From Rhodanobacter sp. LX-99 (GTDB taxonomy: Bacteria; Pseudomonadota; Gammaproteobacteria; Xanthomonadales; Rhodanobacteraceae): a stretch of 64,000 bases of DNA. A program made the translations under genes and the position numbers. Within the stretch, counting starts at the first letter, position 1, and the number at the start of each line of letters is the position of its first letter. The notes under the pieces are model-generated. The model worked only from the letters and a program-made list of their open reading frames with translations, was not told the DNA's origin and did not search any database. The stretch lies in assembly GCF_018599185.1 (NCBI RefSeq), contig NZ_JAHFVL010000004.1, positions 1-64,000 on the forward strand. Direction: 5' to 3'. This document shows positions 47,077 to 55,456 of this stretch, one piece after another.

Positions 47077-49734
47077 ATGAAGCCAAGCACGCTACGCAAC
47101 GCCATTTCCATCGTTTTGCTCGCCGTCGCCGCCGGCTCGACCGGCCTGGCGCTGGCCCAGGAGACCACGATAGACACAACTAGGCCGGGCCGAACCGCGA
47201 CGACCGCTTCGCAGGTAGAAACCGCCTTCGATCTGCCTGCGGGCAAGCTTGCCGCGGCTCTCAATGCGTTCGGTATGCAAAGCGGCCTGCAGATGGACTA
47301 TCTACCCGAACTGGTTGCGGGCCGGCAGGCGAGGGCGGTTCTCGGCTACATGACCTGGCGCGAAGCGCTGACCCAGCTGCTTGAGGAGTCGGGCCTGGAA
47401 TACGAAGTGCTCGACAGCCGGACTGTGGCCATCCGGCACGCGGTGGGGCAGGCGAGCGCGGCAGGCTCCACGGTCACTACATCAAGCGCAACACATCCGG
47501 CACCCGCCGCCACGAACTTGGAAAGCGTACAGGTCACGGGAACGCGCATTCGCGGCGGCAGTACGCCATCGCCTGTCATCACGATCGGCAGCGAGCAGAT
47601 CCAGCAGGAAGGTTTCGCGGATCTCGGCGAGGTCATTCGCAGCGTGCCGCAGAACTTTTCCGGGGGACAGAATCCTGGAGTCGCGAAAGGCGCAGGGGGA
47701 GGTGGGCCAAGCAATCAAAACATCACCGGCGGCTCGGGCATGAATCTACGCGGGCTGGGGCCGGATGCGACCTTGACCTTGCTCAATGGTCGTCGCATGT
47801 CCTACGGTGGGTTTTCCCAGGCGGTGGACATCAGCGCCATTCCTGTGGAGGCGGTGGAGCGCCTGGAGGTCGTGCCGGATGGCGCTTCGGCCATCTACGG
47901 CTCGGATGCGGTGGGCGGCGTGGCCAATGTGATCCTCAAGCCCGACTTCGATGGGGTGACCGTGGGCGCGCGCTATGGCGGAGCCACCGAGGGTGGGCTG
48001 ATCACGCGTGAGTACACGGCGACTGCCGGCACCACCTGGGCTACGGGCGGCTTGATCGCGGCGGGGAACAAAACCTCCAACGATCCGATCTACTCCGACC
48101 AGCGTGACTACACCCAATCGATGTACCGGCCTTCGACGCTGTGGCAGGGCAACGATCTGCGCAGCGGCTTGTTCAGCTTGCATCAGTCGTTGGGGGACGC
48201 TGCGGAACTGCATCTGGATGCGCTCAGGAACGAGCGGGACATCACGACATCGTCGGCATACCCCAGCGTTTACTACCCCTACAACGTCGAGACGAAGACC
48301 ACCCTGCTGGCGCCCAGTCTCGAAATATGGCTGCCGGGCGACTGGACGCTCACGCTCAGCGGGGCCGTGGGAAAGGAGAGGAGTTCTATTTCTCAACCGA
48401 CGGTAAGCAGAACAGACGGGGCGGTGACTGCTGGCGGCGTCGCGTACGGGAACAAAAGCCGGACCTACGAGATCGGCGCGGAAGGGCTGTTGTTCACACT
48501 GCCCGGCGGTGAAGCGAGGCTGGCCACGGGTGCAGGCTACCGGTACAACGACTTTCTGTACTCGATCACCAGCCGCGGCACGGTCGGCGCCAGTGGCGAT
48601 CAGAGCAGCCGCTTTGCCTATGCCGAGTTGAGCGTGCCGTTAATCGGGCCGGAGCAGGGCATCGGCGGAGTTGAGCTACTTGCGCTGACAGGCGCGGTCC
48701 GCACCGAAGATGGCGATTACGGAAGGGTGACCTCGCCCAAGTTTGGTCTGATCTATGCGCCCAGTGCCGATTTCTCGTTGAAAGCCTCATGGGGCAAGTC
48801 GTTCAAGGAGCCCACACTTGATCAGCTCTCTCTCGCCCAAGTCGCCATCTACTACCCGGCGGCGACATTTGGCCCCGGTTACCCCACGGGTGCCGCGGTG
48901 TTGTGGCTGTCGGGCGGCAACGCGGACCTGCGTCCCGAGCGGGCCCGGACATGGAGTGCCTCGCTGGCATTTCATCCGGAGGCCCTAACCGGCCTTGAGG
49001 CGGAGCTGACCTGGTTCGATATCGACTACACCGACCGTGTTCTGCAACCGCTCACTGATTTCAACGTGCTAGGCAATCCGGTCTACGCGGATTTTGTCGA
49101 TTACGATCCAACCGAGGCAGCGCAGGCGACGGCGCTTGCAAACGTAAACATCAGCAACTTCTTCAACTTTGTTGGTGCACCTTATGACGCCAGCAAGGTC
49201 GTGGCGATCCTCGATGGCCGGTATGTCAATGCAGCCCGGCAACGGATCAAGGGGATCGACCTGTCAGGGTCGTACCAATTCGACCTGAGCTCAGGGCGGT
49301 TGATGGTCCGGGGCTCGACCAGTTGGTTGGCCAGTACACAATCTCTGACGGTGGCGCAGAGCCCTTACGACTTGGCTGGCACATTGGCCCATCCGGCCAA
49401 AATCAAAAGCCGAATCGGGGCGATGTGGCAGCAGGGCGGATTCACCGCTTCGCTGTTTGGAAACTACACGAGCGGGGTGACCAATACTGCGGATGGTAGG
49501 AAGGGCGCCTCGTTTACCACTTTCGACGCCACGCTGCGCTACGACACCGGCGCGCGCGAGGATGCATGGTCGAATTTGGCGTTGGAGTTGTCGGCCCAGA
49601 ACCTGCTCAATCGCGCGCCGCCGTTGTACGCCGCCACCTCGGTGAACTACGCCAACGGCTACGCGCCCTACGATTCGACCAACTACTCGGCGGTGGGGCG
49701 CCTCCTGAGCCTGTCGTTGTCCAAGCATTGGTGA
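47077..49734 (+). CDS. TonB-dependent receptor with STN domain (lasso locus)
   Basis: 885-residue outer-membrane transporter. After a signal peptide (ending LALAQ) comes an STN/secretin-like domain (about 45-125, FDLPAGKLAAALNAFGMQSG). Then a TonB-box-like VQVTGTRIRGG, a plug domain (MNLRGLGPDATLTLLNGRRM, GSDAVGGVANVILKP) and a barrel ending GRLLSLSLSKHW. STN domains usually signal to FecR/FecI, yet neither is nearby. It overlaps the isopeptidase gene and so probably imports the lasso peptide. AAAGGA precedes the ATG. Confidence 0.92.
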   Translation: MKPSTLRNAISIVLLAVAAGSTGLALAQETTIDTTRPGRTATTASQVETAFDLPAGKLAAALNAFGMQSGLQMDYLPELVAGRQARAVLGYMTWREALTQLLEESGLEYEVLDSRTVAIRHAVGQASAAGSTVTTSSATHPAPAATNLESVQVTGTRIRGGSTPSPVITIGSEQIQQEGFADLGEVIRSVPQNFSGGQNPGVAKGAGGGGPSNQNITGGSGMNLRGLGPDATLTLLNGRRMSYGGFSQAVDISAIPVEAVERLEVVPDGASAIYGSDAVGGVANVILKPDFDGVTVGARYGGATEGGLITREYTATAGTTWATGGLIAAGNKTSNDPIYSDQRDYTQSMYRPSTLWQGNDLRSGLFSLHQSLGDAAELHLDALRNERDITTSSAYPSVYYPYNVETKTTLLAPSLEIWLPGDWTLTLSGAVGKERSSISQPTVSRTDGAVTAGGVAYGNKSRTYEIGAEGLLFTLPGGEARLATGAGYRYNDFLYSITSRGTVGASGDQSSRFAYAELSVPLIGPEQGIGGVELLALTGAVRTEDGDYGRVTSPKFGLIYAPSADFSLKASWGKSFKEPTLDQLSLAQVAIYYPAATFGPGYPTGAAVLWLSGGNADLRPERARTWSASLAFHPEALTGLEAELTWFDIDYTDRVLQPLTDFNVLGNPVYADFVDYDPTEAAQATALANVNISNFFNFVGAPYDASKVVAILDGRYVNAARQRIKGIDLSGSYQFDLSSGRLMVRGSTSWLASTQSLTVAQSPYDLAGTLAHPAKIKSRIGAMWQQGGFTASLFGNYTSGVTNTADGRKGASFTTFDATLRYDTGAREDAWSNLALELSAQNLLNRAPPLYAATSVNYANGYAPYDSTNYSAVGRLLSLSLSKHW

Positions 49735-49739
49735 CGGCA

Positions 49740-51818
49740 ATGAGGATCTTGCCAATTATCGTGCTTATGAGCGGGCTCTCGTATGTCGCCCATGCCCAGA
49801 CGGTTGAACCTCGCGACCTGCTGGAGGTGGCCGACTTCAGTGGTCCTGTCGTATCCCCGGATGGAAAGCAGGTGGCGTTTCGGGTCGAGCAGGCTTCGGT
49901 CGAACGCAACACCTACGATGCGTTCTGGTATGTGCAGGATGTCGACGGGGTGTCGCTTCCCCACCGGATCGCGGACGGTGGCGTGGTCCTGCGTGACTCT
50001 GCAGGAATTCCTCTGCCAGCTACTGTCGTGTGGTCTCCGGATGGGCGCTGGATCTATTACCGCGCCATGGTCGACGGAAAGATCGATGTGTGGCGCGCGG
50101 CGGCGAACGGTTCGGGCGTGGAACCCGTAACGCACGACACGGCGGACGTGCGCGATTTCGTCTTGGGCAAGGGCGGCCGTGTCCTCAGGTACAGCGTCGG
50201 CGCCGCTCGCGAGGAGGTGCGGTCGGCGGAGCGTGCCGAGTACGACCAAGGCATTCACATCGACGCTTCCGTACCGATAGGCCAGCCGCTATTTCGCTCC
50301 GGTTTCGTAGGGGGGCGTATGGCGACGCAGCGTTACGGCAAAGTTTGGTTCGACCGTGTTCCGTTGCTGGCCGATGTTCCGGATCACTGGAAAGCAGTGT
50401 ATCTGCAGAAGCAGGTAACGCGGGACTTGGATGCTGCCGAAGCCAGTGGTGTTGGTGACGAATCCAATGCAGACAGGCGGTATCCCGAGGCCTGGCTCCT
50501 GTCGCGCTCACCAGGAGATGACCGTGTAGCCATCTTGACCCGAATTGGCAAAAGGAACGGCTTGCGTGACAAGCCGGATGTCAAGTTGTCTGCGACATTG
50601 CCCGAAGGGCCGCAAGAGATCGTATGCAAGGTCGCGGCATGCACTGGAAAGGCAATCACCTCGATCCAATGGCGCCCCCACAGCGATGAGGTACTGTTTA
50701 CCGTAACGGATCCGTTGGAAGGATGGGCGCAATCCATCTATCGCTGGAATGTCAGGGCCGGGGCTGTGCTACTGGTGGCGCATTCGTCGGGTCTGCTCAA
50801 TGGTGGACGGGATCCGTCCAGTAAATGCGGGGCCTCCCATACCGCGATGGTATGTGTGAGCGCGACAGCCAGTCAGCCACCGCGCCTGGAACGGATCGAT
50901 CTGAAGACGGGAATTCGTCGGGTGCTCTTTGAACCCAATACGGCACTCGCGCAGGCGATGGCGAAATCCAGTTCGGTAAGGTTGCTGCGCTGGAAGGATG
51001 CGAAAGGCCAGCTGTTAACGGGACAGTTTTATCCAGCGAAAAGCGATTCTGGAGCCAAGCCTCCGCTGTTCGTGAATTACTATCGGTGCACGGGATTCGT
51101 GCGTGGTGGCTTCGGCGATGAATGGCCCTTCGCAAGCCTGGCGGCGCACGGAATATCTGCACTCTGCATCAATGCCGCACCTTATCTTCTCGATCCTGTC
51201 GATCGCTACAACGAAGGACTAGCGGCCGTCGAAAGCGCGGTCACGCTGTTGTCGGCAAATGGCGAGATTGATTGCGCCAAAGTTGGGATGGGTGGATTGA
51301 GCTTCGGAAGTGAAGTCACGATGTGGGTCGCAATGAAGTCGCGACTTCTGGCGGCTGCCTCAATCAGTTCTGTGTCGATGTCGCCCAACTACTATCTGCT
51401 TGGATCCATCAAAGGGGCCCCGTTTGCGAGCGGATTGAAAGAGTTCTGGGGACTTGGTTCGCCTGAAAAAACACCGGCGCGCTGGCATGTGCTTTCCCCG
51501 GCGTACAACCTGGACAGAATATCTGCTCCGATCCTCTTTCAGATGCCCGAGCAGGAATATATGCAGGCGACCGACTACGTCATCCCCATGATCAGGAAGA
51601 ACATGGCGGACCTTTACGCATTCCCCAACGAGCCGCACCAGAAATTTCAACCCAAACACAAGCTCGCGGCTTACATGCGTAACCTGGAATGGTTTCGCTT
51701 CTGGTTGCAGAGGTATGAAGTTGGTGATCCTTCCAAGGCTGACCAGTACGCGCGTTGGCGTGCACTGCGAAGGCGCCCAACGCCCGCACGGTCCTCGGCT
51801 CCCGACTGCAAGGGTTAG
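49740..51818 (+). CDS. atxE: Lasso peptide isopeptidase (AtxE-like prolyl-oligopeptidase fold)
   Basis: 692-residue secreted enzyme with a signal peptide (ending AHAQ), an N-terminal beta-propeller (about 30-400, with repeated SPDGK/SPDGRWIYY blades) and an S9 alpha/beta-hydrolase domain. The nucleophile lies in GMGGLSFGSE, and the His is probably in PNEPHQKFQPKH. AtxE enzymes open the isopeptide bond of the lasso made by their own cluster, linearising the imported peptide. The gene follows the TonB receptor with overlapping or five-base spacing (GTG 49731 overlaps the receptor stop; ATG 49740 preferred). Confidence 0.9.
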   Translation: MRILPIIVLMSGLSYVAHAQTVEPRDLLEVADFSGPVVSPDGKQVAFRVEQASVERNTYDAFWYVQDVDGVSLPHRIADGGVVLRDSAGIPLPATVVWSPDGRWIYYRAMVDGKIDVWRAAANGSGVEPVTHDTADVRDFVLGKGGRVLRYSVGAAREEVRSAERAEYDQGIHIDASVPIGQPLFRSGFVGGRMATQRYGKVWFDRVPLLADVPDHWKAVYLQKQVTRDLDAAEASGVGDESNADRRYPEAWLLSRSPGDDRVAILTRIGKRNGLRDKPDVKLSATLPEGPQEIVCKVAACTGKAITSIQWRPHSDEVLFTVTDPLEGWAQSIYRWNVRAGAVLLVAHSSGLLNGGRDPSSKCGASHTAMVCVSATASQPPRLERIDLKTGIRRVLFEPNTALAQAMAKSSSVRLLRWKDAKGQLLTGQFYPAKSDSGAKPPLFVNYYRCTGFVRGGFGDEWPFASLAAHGISALCINAAPYLLDPVDRYNEGLAAVESAVTLLSANGEIDCAKVGMGGLSFGSEVTMWVAMKSRLLAAASISSVSMSPNYYLLGSIKGAPFASGLKEFWGLGSPEKTPARWHVLSPAYNLDRISAPILFQMPEQEYMQATDYVIPMIRKNMADLYAFPNEPHQKFQPKHKLAAYMRNLEWFRFWLQRYEVGDPSKADQYARWRALRRRPTPARSSAPDCKG

Positions 51819-51827
51819 GGCTAGGTA

Positions 51828-53570
51828 CTAGGCATGCTTCCGGGTCCAGTTCTCGATCATGCACAGGGCGAAGATACGCATGAAGGAACGATCGCCAGAG
51901 GACAGTGGCTTGTCCAGGGACAGGTTCAGCTTGTGCGGATCCAACAGGCCTCGGGACTGGAGACGGCCATCCAGCAGGAATCGGCGGATGGTCTCTTTAT
52001 TTCTGCGGTATATACCGGCGTTGTAGTTCATGAAGGTGCCCTTGCTCCGCCGCTCCAGCACGTCTTTCGGAAGCTGTGCGGCGAATGCGGATCGGGCGAC
52101 GGCCCGGTTCTGACCGCCGGATATCCACATCCAGGAGGGAATGCGAAGGCAAGCCTCCATCACGGGTTGAGAGAGCAGTGGCATGCGTACTCTTCGGTGA
52201 CCCGCTCGAAGTGTGGCATCCGCAAACATCTGGTTGCCGGCGAGGTCGAAGATCCGTTCCCGATCGCCGGGAAGAGCATGGGTTGGCGCATCGAACCATG
52301 GGTGCAGTTCCAGAGGAAGAGCCACGTCAGTCTGTGCCAGCAATGAATAGTCCGGTTTGCAGGCCGGCTTGGGGCGCAGGTACAGCTTCCTTAGCGTCAG
52401 CCGTGTGGCCTTTGCCACCGTACATCCATGAAGCCTGGACAGATCGACGACGGCTTGGCATCCCGCGGCCACACCACGTTCCCGAAAGGCGTCGGCGGCT
52501 GGAGCGGCGGATGTCAGATAACAGAAGATCGTGTCGCCACCGCTGCCGGAGAAATGGCTGCGAACATCCTGGAAGCCTGCCTCTTTGTCCATGGCGCGGG
52601 CAATGGCTCGGCCCAGCATCCAGACTGCAGGCCTCAATGAGTGGCTCGGCAGCGGAAAATCGATGTCTGCCTCATTGAGGTCGAGTCGCCGTTTCAGGAG
52701 CTCGACGCCGAGATGCTCCGCGATCTGACTCGCATATCGGCGTTCGTCGGCACCGGGCACTGGTGTGATTGCGGTGCAACAGGTGATCCGTGCTCGCGTC
52801 CCCGCAAGACAGGCACCGACGATCGACGAATCCACGCCACCCGAGAGTTCAAGTAGCAGCGATCGGTCGGTTCCAGCCATGGCCTGAACCGCCATGGTTA
52901 TGACTTCTCTAAGCCCTTTTGCCGACGCCACGGGGTCGCTACGCCGCTGGGTAGGGGCGACGAAGGTCCAAGGGGACCAAGCCAGCGCGGCGTGCGTTGT
53001 CTCGCCATCGAGTGCAAGCATGCAGCCGGGGAGCAGTTCGTGGACGCCGGCAAGGCCGGTACGGGAGATTTTCACGTGCGGATAGACCAGGCAGTGCTGC
53101 ACGAAATCCCAGTCGATCCGGTCACGATGCAGGCCAAGGCTTGATGCGATTGCCAAGTCGGAGGTGATGAATCCGTTGCAGGCCTGCAGCGAATAGGCGC
53201 ATGCCATACCACCGGATGGGTCCCGCATAAGGGTGATGCTATCGGTACCCTCGTCGGCAGGCTGGAATAGCAGGTACTCGCCCCAATAGCGATCGAGAAG
53301 ATATTGTCGAAGTGCCGACTGCGTCGGCAGATGTCGAAGGCCCGCCAGATCTTTGACCGGCCTGCCGTCCTCGTCATATAGGTCGCCGAGAAGTATGCCG
53401 CCCCTAGGTAAACGCAAGGTCGGAGTCTCTTTGGGCGCAAATAGTGCCACGCAACCTACGTGGCCACGGAGTTCCATGCCCAGGGTCCGCAACGGATCTG
53501 CGAGCGACCATCCGGAGTTTTTCGGGTTGCCGGCAAAGTTGCCAGACAAGGCGACGTAGCGGTAGCACAT
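51828..53570 (-). CDS. Lasso peptide cyclase (asparagine-synthetase-like, C protein)
   Basis: 580-residue ATP-dependent lasso cyclase. The N-terminal glutaminase-like domain (MCYRYVALSGNFAG...) starts Met-Cys. The C-terminal synthetase domain has the PP-loop SGGVDSSI (in LLLELSGGVDSSIVGACL). It adenylates the ring Glu/Asp of the core and couples it to the N-terminal glycine while the tail is threaded. The start overlaps the stop of the B gene (TGATG), proving co-translation. The longer upstream frame to 53753 lies within B and is rejected. It is convergent with the isopeptidase gene. Confidence 0.9.
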   Translation of the reverse strand: MCYRYVALSGNFAGNPKNSGWSLADPLRTLGMELRGHVGCVALFAPKETPTLRLPRGGILLGDLYDEDGRPVKDLAGLRHLPTQSALRQYLLDRYWGEYLLFQPADEGTDSITLMRDPSGGMACAYSLQACNGFITSDLAIASSLGLHRDRIDWDFVQHCLVYPHVKISRTGLAGVHELLPGCMLALDGETTHAALAWSPWTFVAPTQRRSDPVASAKGLREVITMAVQAMAGTDRSLLLELSGGVDSSIVGACLAGTRARITCCTAITPVPGADERRYASQIAEHLGVELLKRRLDLNEADIDFPLPSHSLRPAVWMLGRAIARAMDKEAGFQDVRSHFSGSGGDTIFCYLTSAAPAADAFRERGVAAGCQAVVDLSRLHGCTVAKATRLTLRKLYLRPKPACKPDYSLLAQTDVALPLELHPWFDAPTHALPGDRERIFDLAGNQMFADATLRAGHRRVRMPLLSQPVMEACLRIPSWMWISGGQNRAVARSAFAAQLPKDVLERRSKGTFMNYNAGIYRRNKETIRRFLLDGRLQSRGLLDPHKLNLSLDKPLSSGDRSFMRIFALCMIENWTRKHA

Positions 53571-54247
53571 CAGATCACCCGGATTGGGACATGGGCCTGG
53601 GCCGTTCCCACGGTTTCGTTCAATACCAGCGAGCCGTGTTGCACCCAGGCATGGGCGGAGAACGGATCGCTGGCCACTCCCATGATGAGGTGGGCATGTA
53701 GGCCGCGCTTGGCGAGGAACCTGACCATCGACAATGAGTCGATCAGGCAGCACATTTCGATGGGTACGTAGGGGCGCACAAGATTGAAGGCGGTCGCAGC
53801 TTCCGACAAACGCTGCCGGAATTTGGCTTGGTCGTGGACAAGCGGCGATACTCTGCTATGGCGGTAGTCGCTTAGGGCTTGGAGAACGGTCTTCAGGCGC
53901 CGTATTTTCAGTTGCCAACGCATCATGGCAACCATAAGAAAGACGTCTCGCACCACATCGAAAGAAATCCGTCTATCGGGATAGGGCGTTTCAATCGCGC
54001 TTTCGCTAGGGAGGGCAACGCCTGTTGCAGACCCGTCGTACGGTGCCGCCGTGGTTAGCGAGATGAGGTTGTGTTTGACCAGCCTACTGATGTCGACGCC
54101 CGCATCATCAGGGGCTTTCAGGTAGCTGAGAAGGCTGCGCTCGAGCGCTCTAGACAGCTGGAAGTATTGGTCGTTCTGTATGTCTAGGAAGAACAACCGA
54201 CCATCCAGCTCACAGAACGATATGTCCGTATTCAGATGCTGAATCAT
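53570..54247 (-). CDS. Lasso peptide leader-binding and protease protein (fused B1-B2)
   Basis: 225 residues. The first 75 or so form a PqqD-like leader-recognition domain (SFCELDGRLFFLDIQNDQYF). The rest is the transglutaminase-like leader peptidase (LasB2 type): catalytic Cys in VPIEMCCLIDSLSMVRFLA and His in FSAHAWVQHGSLVLNE. The protein binds the precursor leader and removes it before the core. It sits between the precursor and cyclase genes, with a hairpin in the 52-base gap after the precursor. Confidence 0.9.
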   Translation of the reverse strand: MIQHLNTDISFCELDGRLFFLDIQNDQYFQLSRALERSLLSYLKAPDDAGVDISRLVKHNLISLTTAAPYDGSATGVALPSESAIETPYPDRRISFDVVRDVFLMVAMMRWQLKIRRLKTVLQALSDYRHSRVSPLVHDQAKFRQRLSEAATAFNLVRPYVPIEMCCLIDSLSMVRFLAKRGLHAHLIMGVASDPFSAHAWVQHGSLVLNETVGTAQAHVPIRVI

Positions 54248-54265
54248 CGTGGCTTCCCCTGCAGG

Positions 54266-54291
54266 AGGGGCGCGCCTTTCAGCGCGCCCCT
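54266..54291 (-). terminator. Attenuator-like hairpin between precursor and B gene
   Basis: AGGGGCGCGC and GCGCGCCCCT form a perfect 10-bp stem with a 6-nt loop, eight bases after the precursor stop. There is no T-run, so it may protect the short precursor mRNA and reduce read-through, giving excess precursor over enzymes. Such hairpins are usual in RiPP operons. Confidence 0.7.
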
Positions 54292-54296
54292 GGGGG

Positions 54297-54437
54297 TCAG
54301 TCTTCGGAAATGCCCGGAATAACGGGGAAGCCGTTCGCCTCGCTTTGGCCAGTACCGCCCTTCGTTTCGACGCTGGCGACGCCGAGCACGATGACCTCTT
54401 CCGGCGTGTCGTTACGGATGTTCTCGTTCGTGTTCAT
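54297..54437 (-). CDS. Lasso peptide precursor, predicted seven-residue ring
   Basis: 46-codon gene with a perfect AGGAG site (GTAGGAGATCGAAATG). Leader: residues 1-26, beginning MNTNENIRNDTPEEVIVLG and ending VETK, with the conserved Thr at position -2. Core: GGTGQSEANGFPVIPGISED (residues 27-46). The only acidic residue at core positions 7-9 is Glu7, so the macrolactam should join Gly1 to Glu7, a seven-residue ring as in xanthomonins. No cysteines, so class II. The B and C genes follow directly. Calculated monoisotopic mass of the unmodified lasso is about 1912.88 Da. Confidence 0.88.
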   Translation of the reverse strand: MNTNENIRNDTPEEVIVLGVASVETKGGTGQSEANGFPVIPGISED

Positions 54438-54454
54438 TTCGATCTCCTACGTTC

Positions 54455-54477
54455 GCGTCATGGCTGTCCCATGACGC
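54455..54477 (-). promoter_or_regulatory. Leader hairpin upstream of the lasso precursor
   Basis: GCGTCATGG and CCATGACGC (54455-54463 and 54469-54477) form a perfect 9-bp stem with a CTGTC loop in the 5' untranslated region, about 18 bases before the precursor start. It could be a regulatory stem or an operator palindrome. Confidence 0.5.
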
Positions 54478-54481
54478 AGTC

Positions 54482-54511
54482 AGCGTAGGAGTCAGAAATT
54501 TTGATTTTCAA
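54482..54511 (-). promoter_or_regulatory. Predicted promoter of the lasso biosynthesis operon
   Basis: On the - strand TTGAAA (54506-54511) and TACGCT (54482-54487) are 18 bases apart in an AT-rich stretch that is rare in this genome. The position fits a start site just before the leader hairpin. The remaining gap to 54863 shows no gene that I can support. Confidence 0.4.
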
Positions 54512-54863
54512 ATGATTTTTGCGCTGTCATCCGGTGATTATTCCGGAAGCATGACGGTCGCCTTGTTATGCCGGGCCCTGCTTCGACGCCTCTTCGACTG
54601 GCGGCATAGCCGCACATTCGCACACCACTGAACTTGATCGCCCGAACCAACCGCTCGTGATCGACTCGCTGGTGCTGATCAGCTTCGGGCTGCGCTGTAC
54701 GTGAGGCTCCTCGGCGTTGGTTCCGGAGCATTCACCCACTCATCGCCACCCATGCAGTGAAGCAAGCAGGAGACGTGTAAGGAAATGCCCTTTCCTTTTG
54801 TAGGTGAATTCCTATCCACTCGGATAGACTCTCATTTTTAACCCACTGCCCAAGAGCACAATC

Positions 54864-55280
54864 ATGGCCATTAATCTCGACACGCTGTCTCCTGCCGAAC
54901 TCAAGGCACTCATCGCCAATGCCCAATCGCAGATGCAGGCTGCTCACGCCAATCACGTCAAAGAGGTACGGGAAAAAATCGAGCGTTTGCTGAAAAGCAG
55001 CGGCCTCACCCTGGCCGACGTGTATCCGGCACGTAGCGGCAAAGGCGCCAAGGGGCCGAAGTCGGTAGTAGCCCCCAAGTATCGCAACCCTGCGAACGCT
55101 GCCCAGACATGGTCGGGTCGTGGCAAGCGGCCGCTGTGGTTCGTGCAGGCCTTGAAGAAGCGCGGTACCACCGCCGAGAGCCTCCTGATCGATGGCGCAC
55201 CCAAGGCGGCTCCGGCGAAGGCCGTCAAGAAGGGCGCAGCCAGGAAAGTTGCAAAGACCGCTGCCAAGAAAGCGGCCTGA
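54864..55280 (+). CDS. H-NS family nucleoid protein
   Basis: 138 residues: N-terminal oligomerisation coiled coil (about 5-50), then the H-NS DNA-binding loop region (KYRNPANAAQTWSGRGKRPL, about 72-91) and a basic Ala/Lys-rich tail (AKAVKKGAARKVAKTAAKKA). Xanthomonad homologues silence AT-rich foreign genes. Its place right next to the lasso operon, divergent from the precursor, makes it a candidate silencer of that acquired locus; this is inferred from position. A CTATCC/GGATAG hairpin lies just upstream. Confidence 0.88.
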   Translation: MAINLDTLSPAELKALIANAQSQMQAAHANHVKEVREKIERLLKSSGLTLADVYPARSGKGAKGPKSVVAPKYRNPANAAQTWSGRGKRPLWFVQALKKRGTTAESLLIDGAPKAAPAKAVKKGAARKVAKTAAKKAA

Positions 55281-55297
55281 GGCCTGGGCGAGCCACG

Positions 55298-55330
55298 TTC
55301 CGCGGCGCAGATGAAAATCTGCGCCCGGAA
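55298..55330 (+). terminator. Hairpin downstream of the H-NS-like gene
   Basis: TTCCGCGGCGCAGAT and ATCTGCGCCCGGAA pair around a GAAA tetraloop with a 1-2-base bulge. There is no clear T-run. It probably ends or stabilises the transcript. Confidence 0.55.
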
Positions 55331-55456
55331 TGCGGACATCTTTCCAGACCCCGAAAAGCGGCTGTTTGAGGCCCGGTTGTCGGCAGGGCAACGCCGAAGC
55401 CGGCAACCGTTGTGGTCGCGCAAAGCGGACCCGCTGGCAGGGGACATCGGCGAGGT

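Noticed and set aside
53571..53753. N-terminal extension of the lasso cyclase
   Set aside because: It lies inside the B gene in another frame. The cyclase family begins Met-Cys, which matches the ATG at 53570.
54297..54437. Alternative core starting at the second glycine of the precursor
   Set aside because: That would place Glu at position 6 and Thr at -3, which fits no known lasso peptide. Cleavage after Lys26 places Thr at -2 and Glu at 7.
54541..54731. A second lasso precursor or small gene in the gap before the H-NS gene
   Set aside because: No short frame there has a ribosome site, a leader-like Thr-x-Gly junction or an acidic residue at 7-9.
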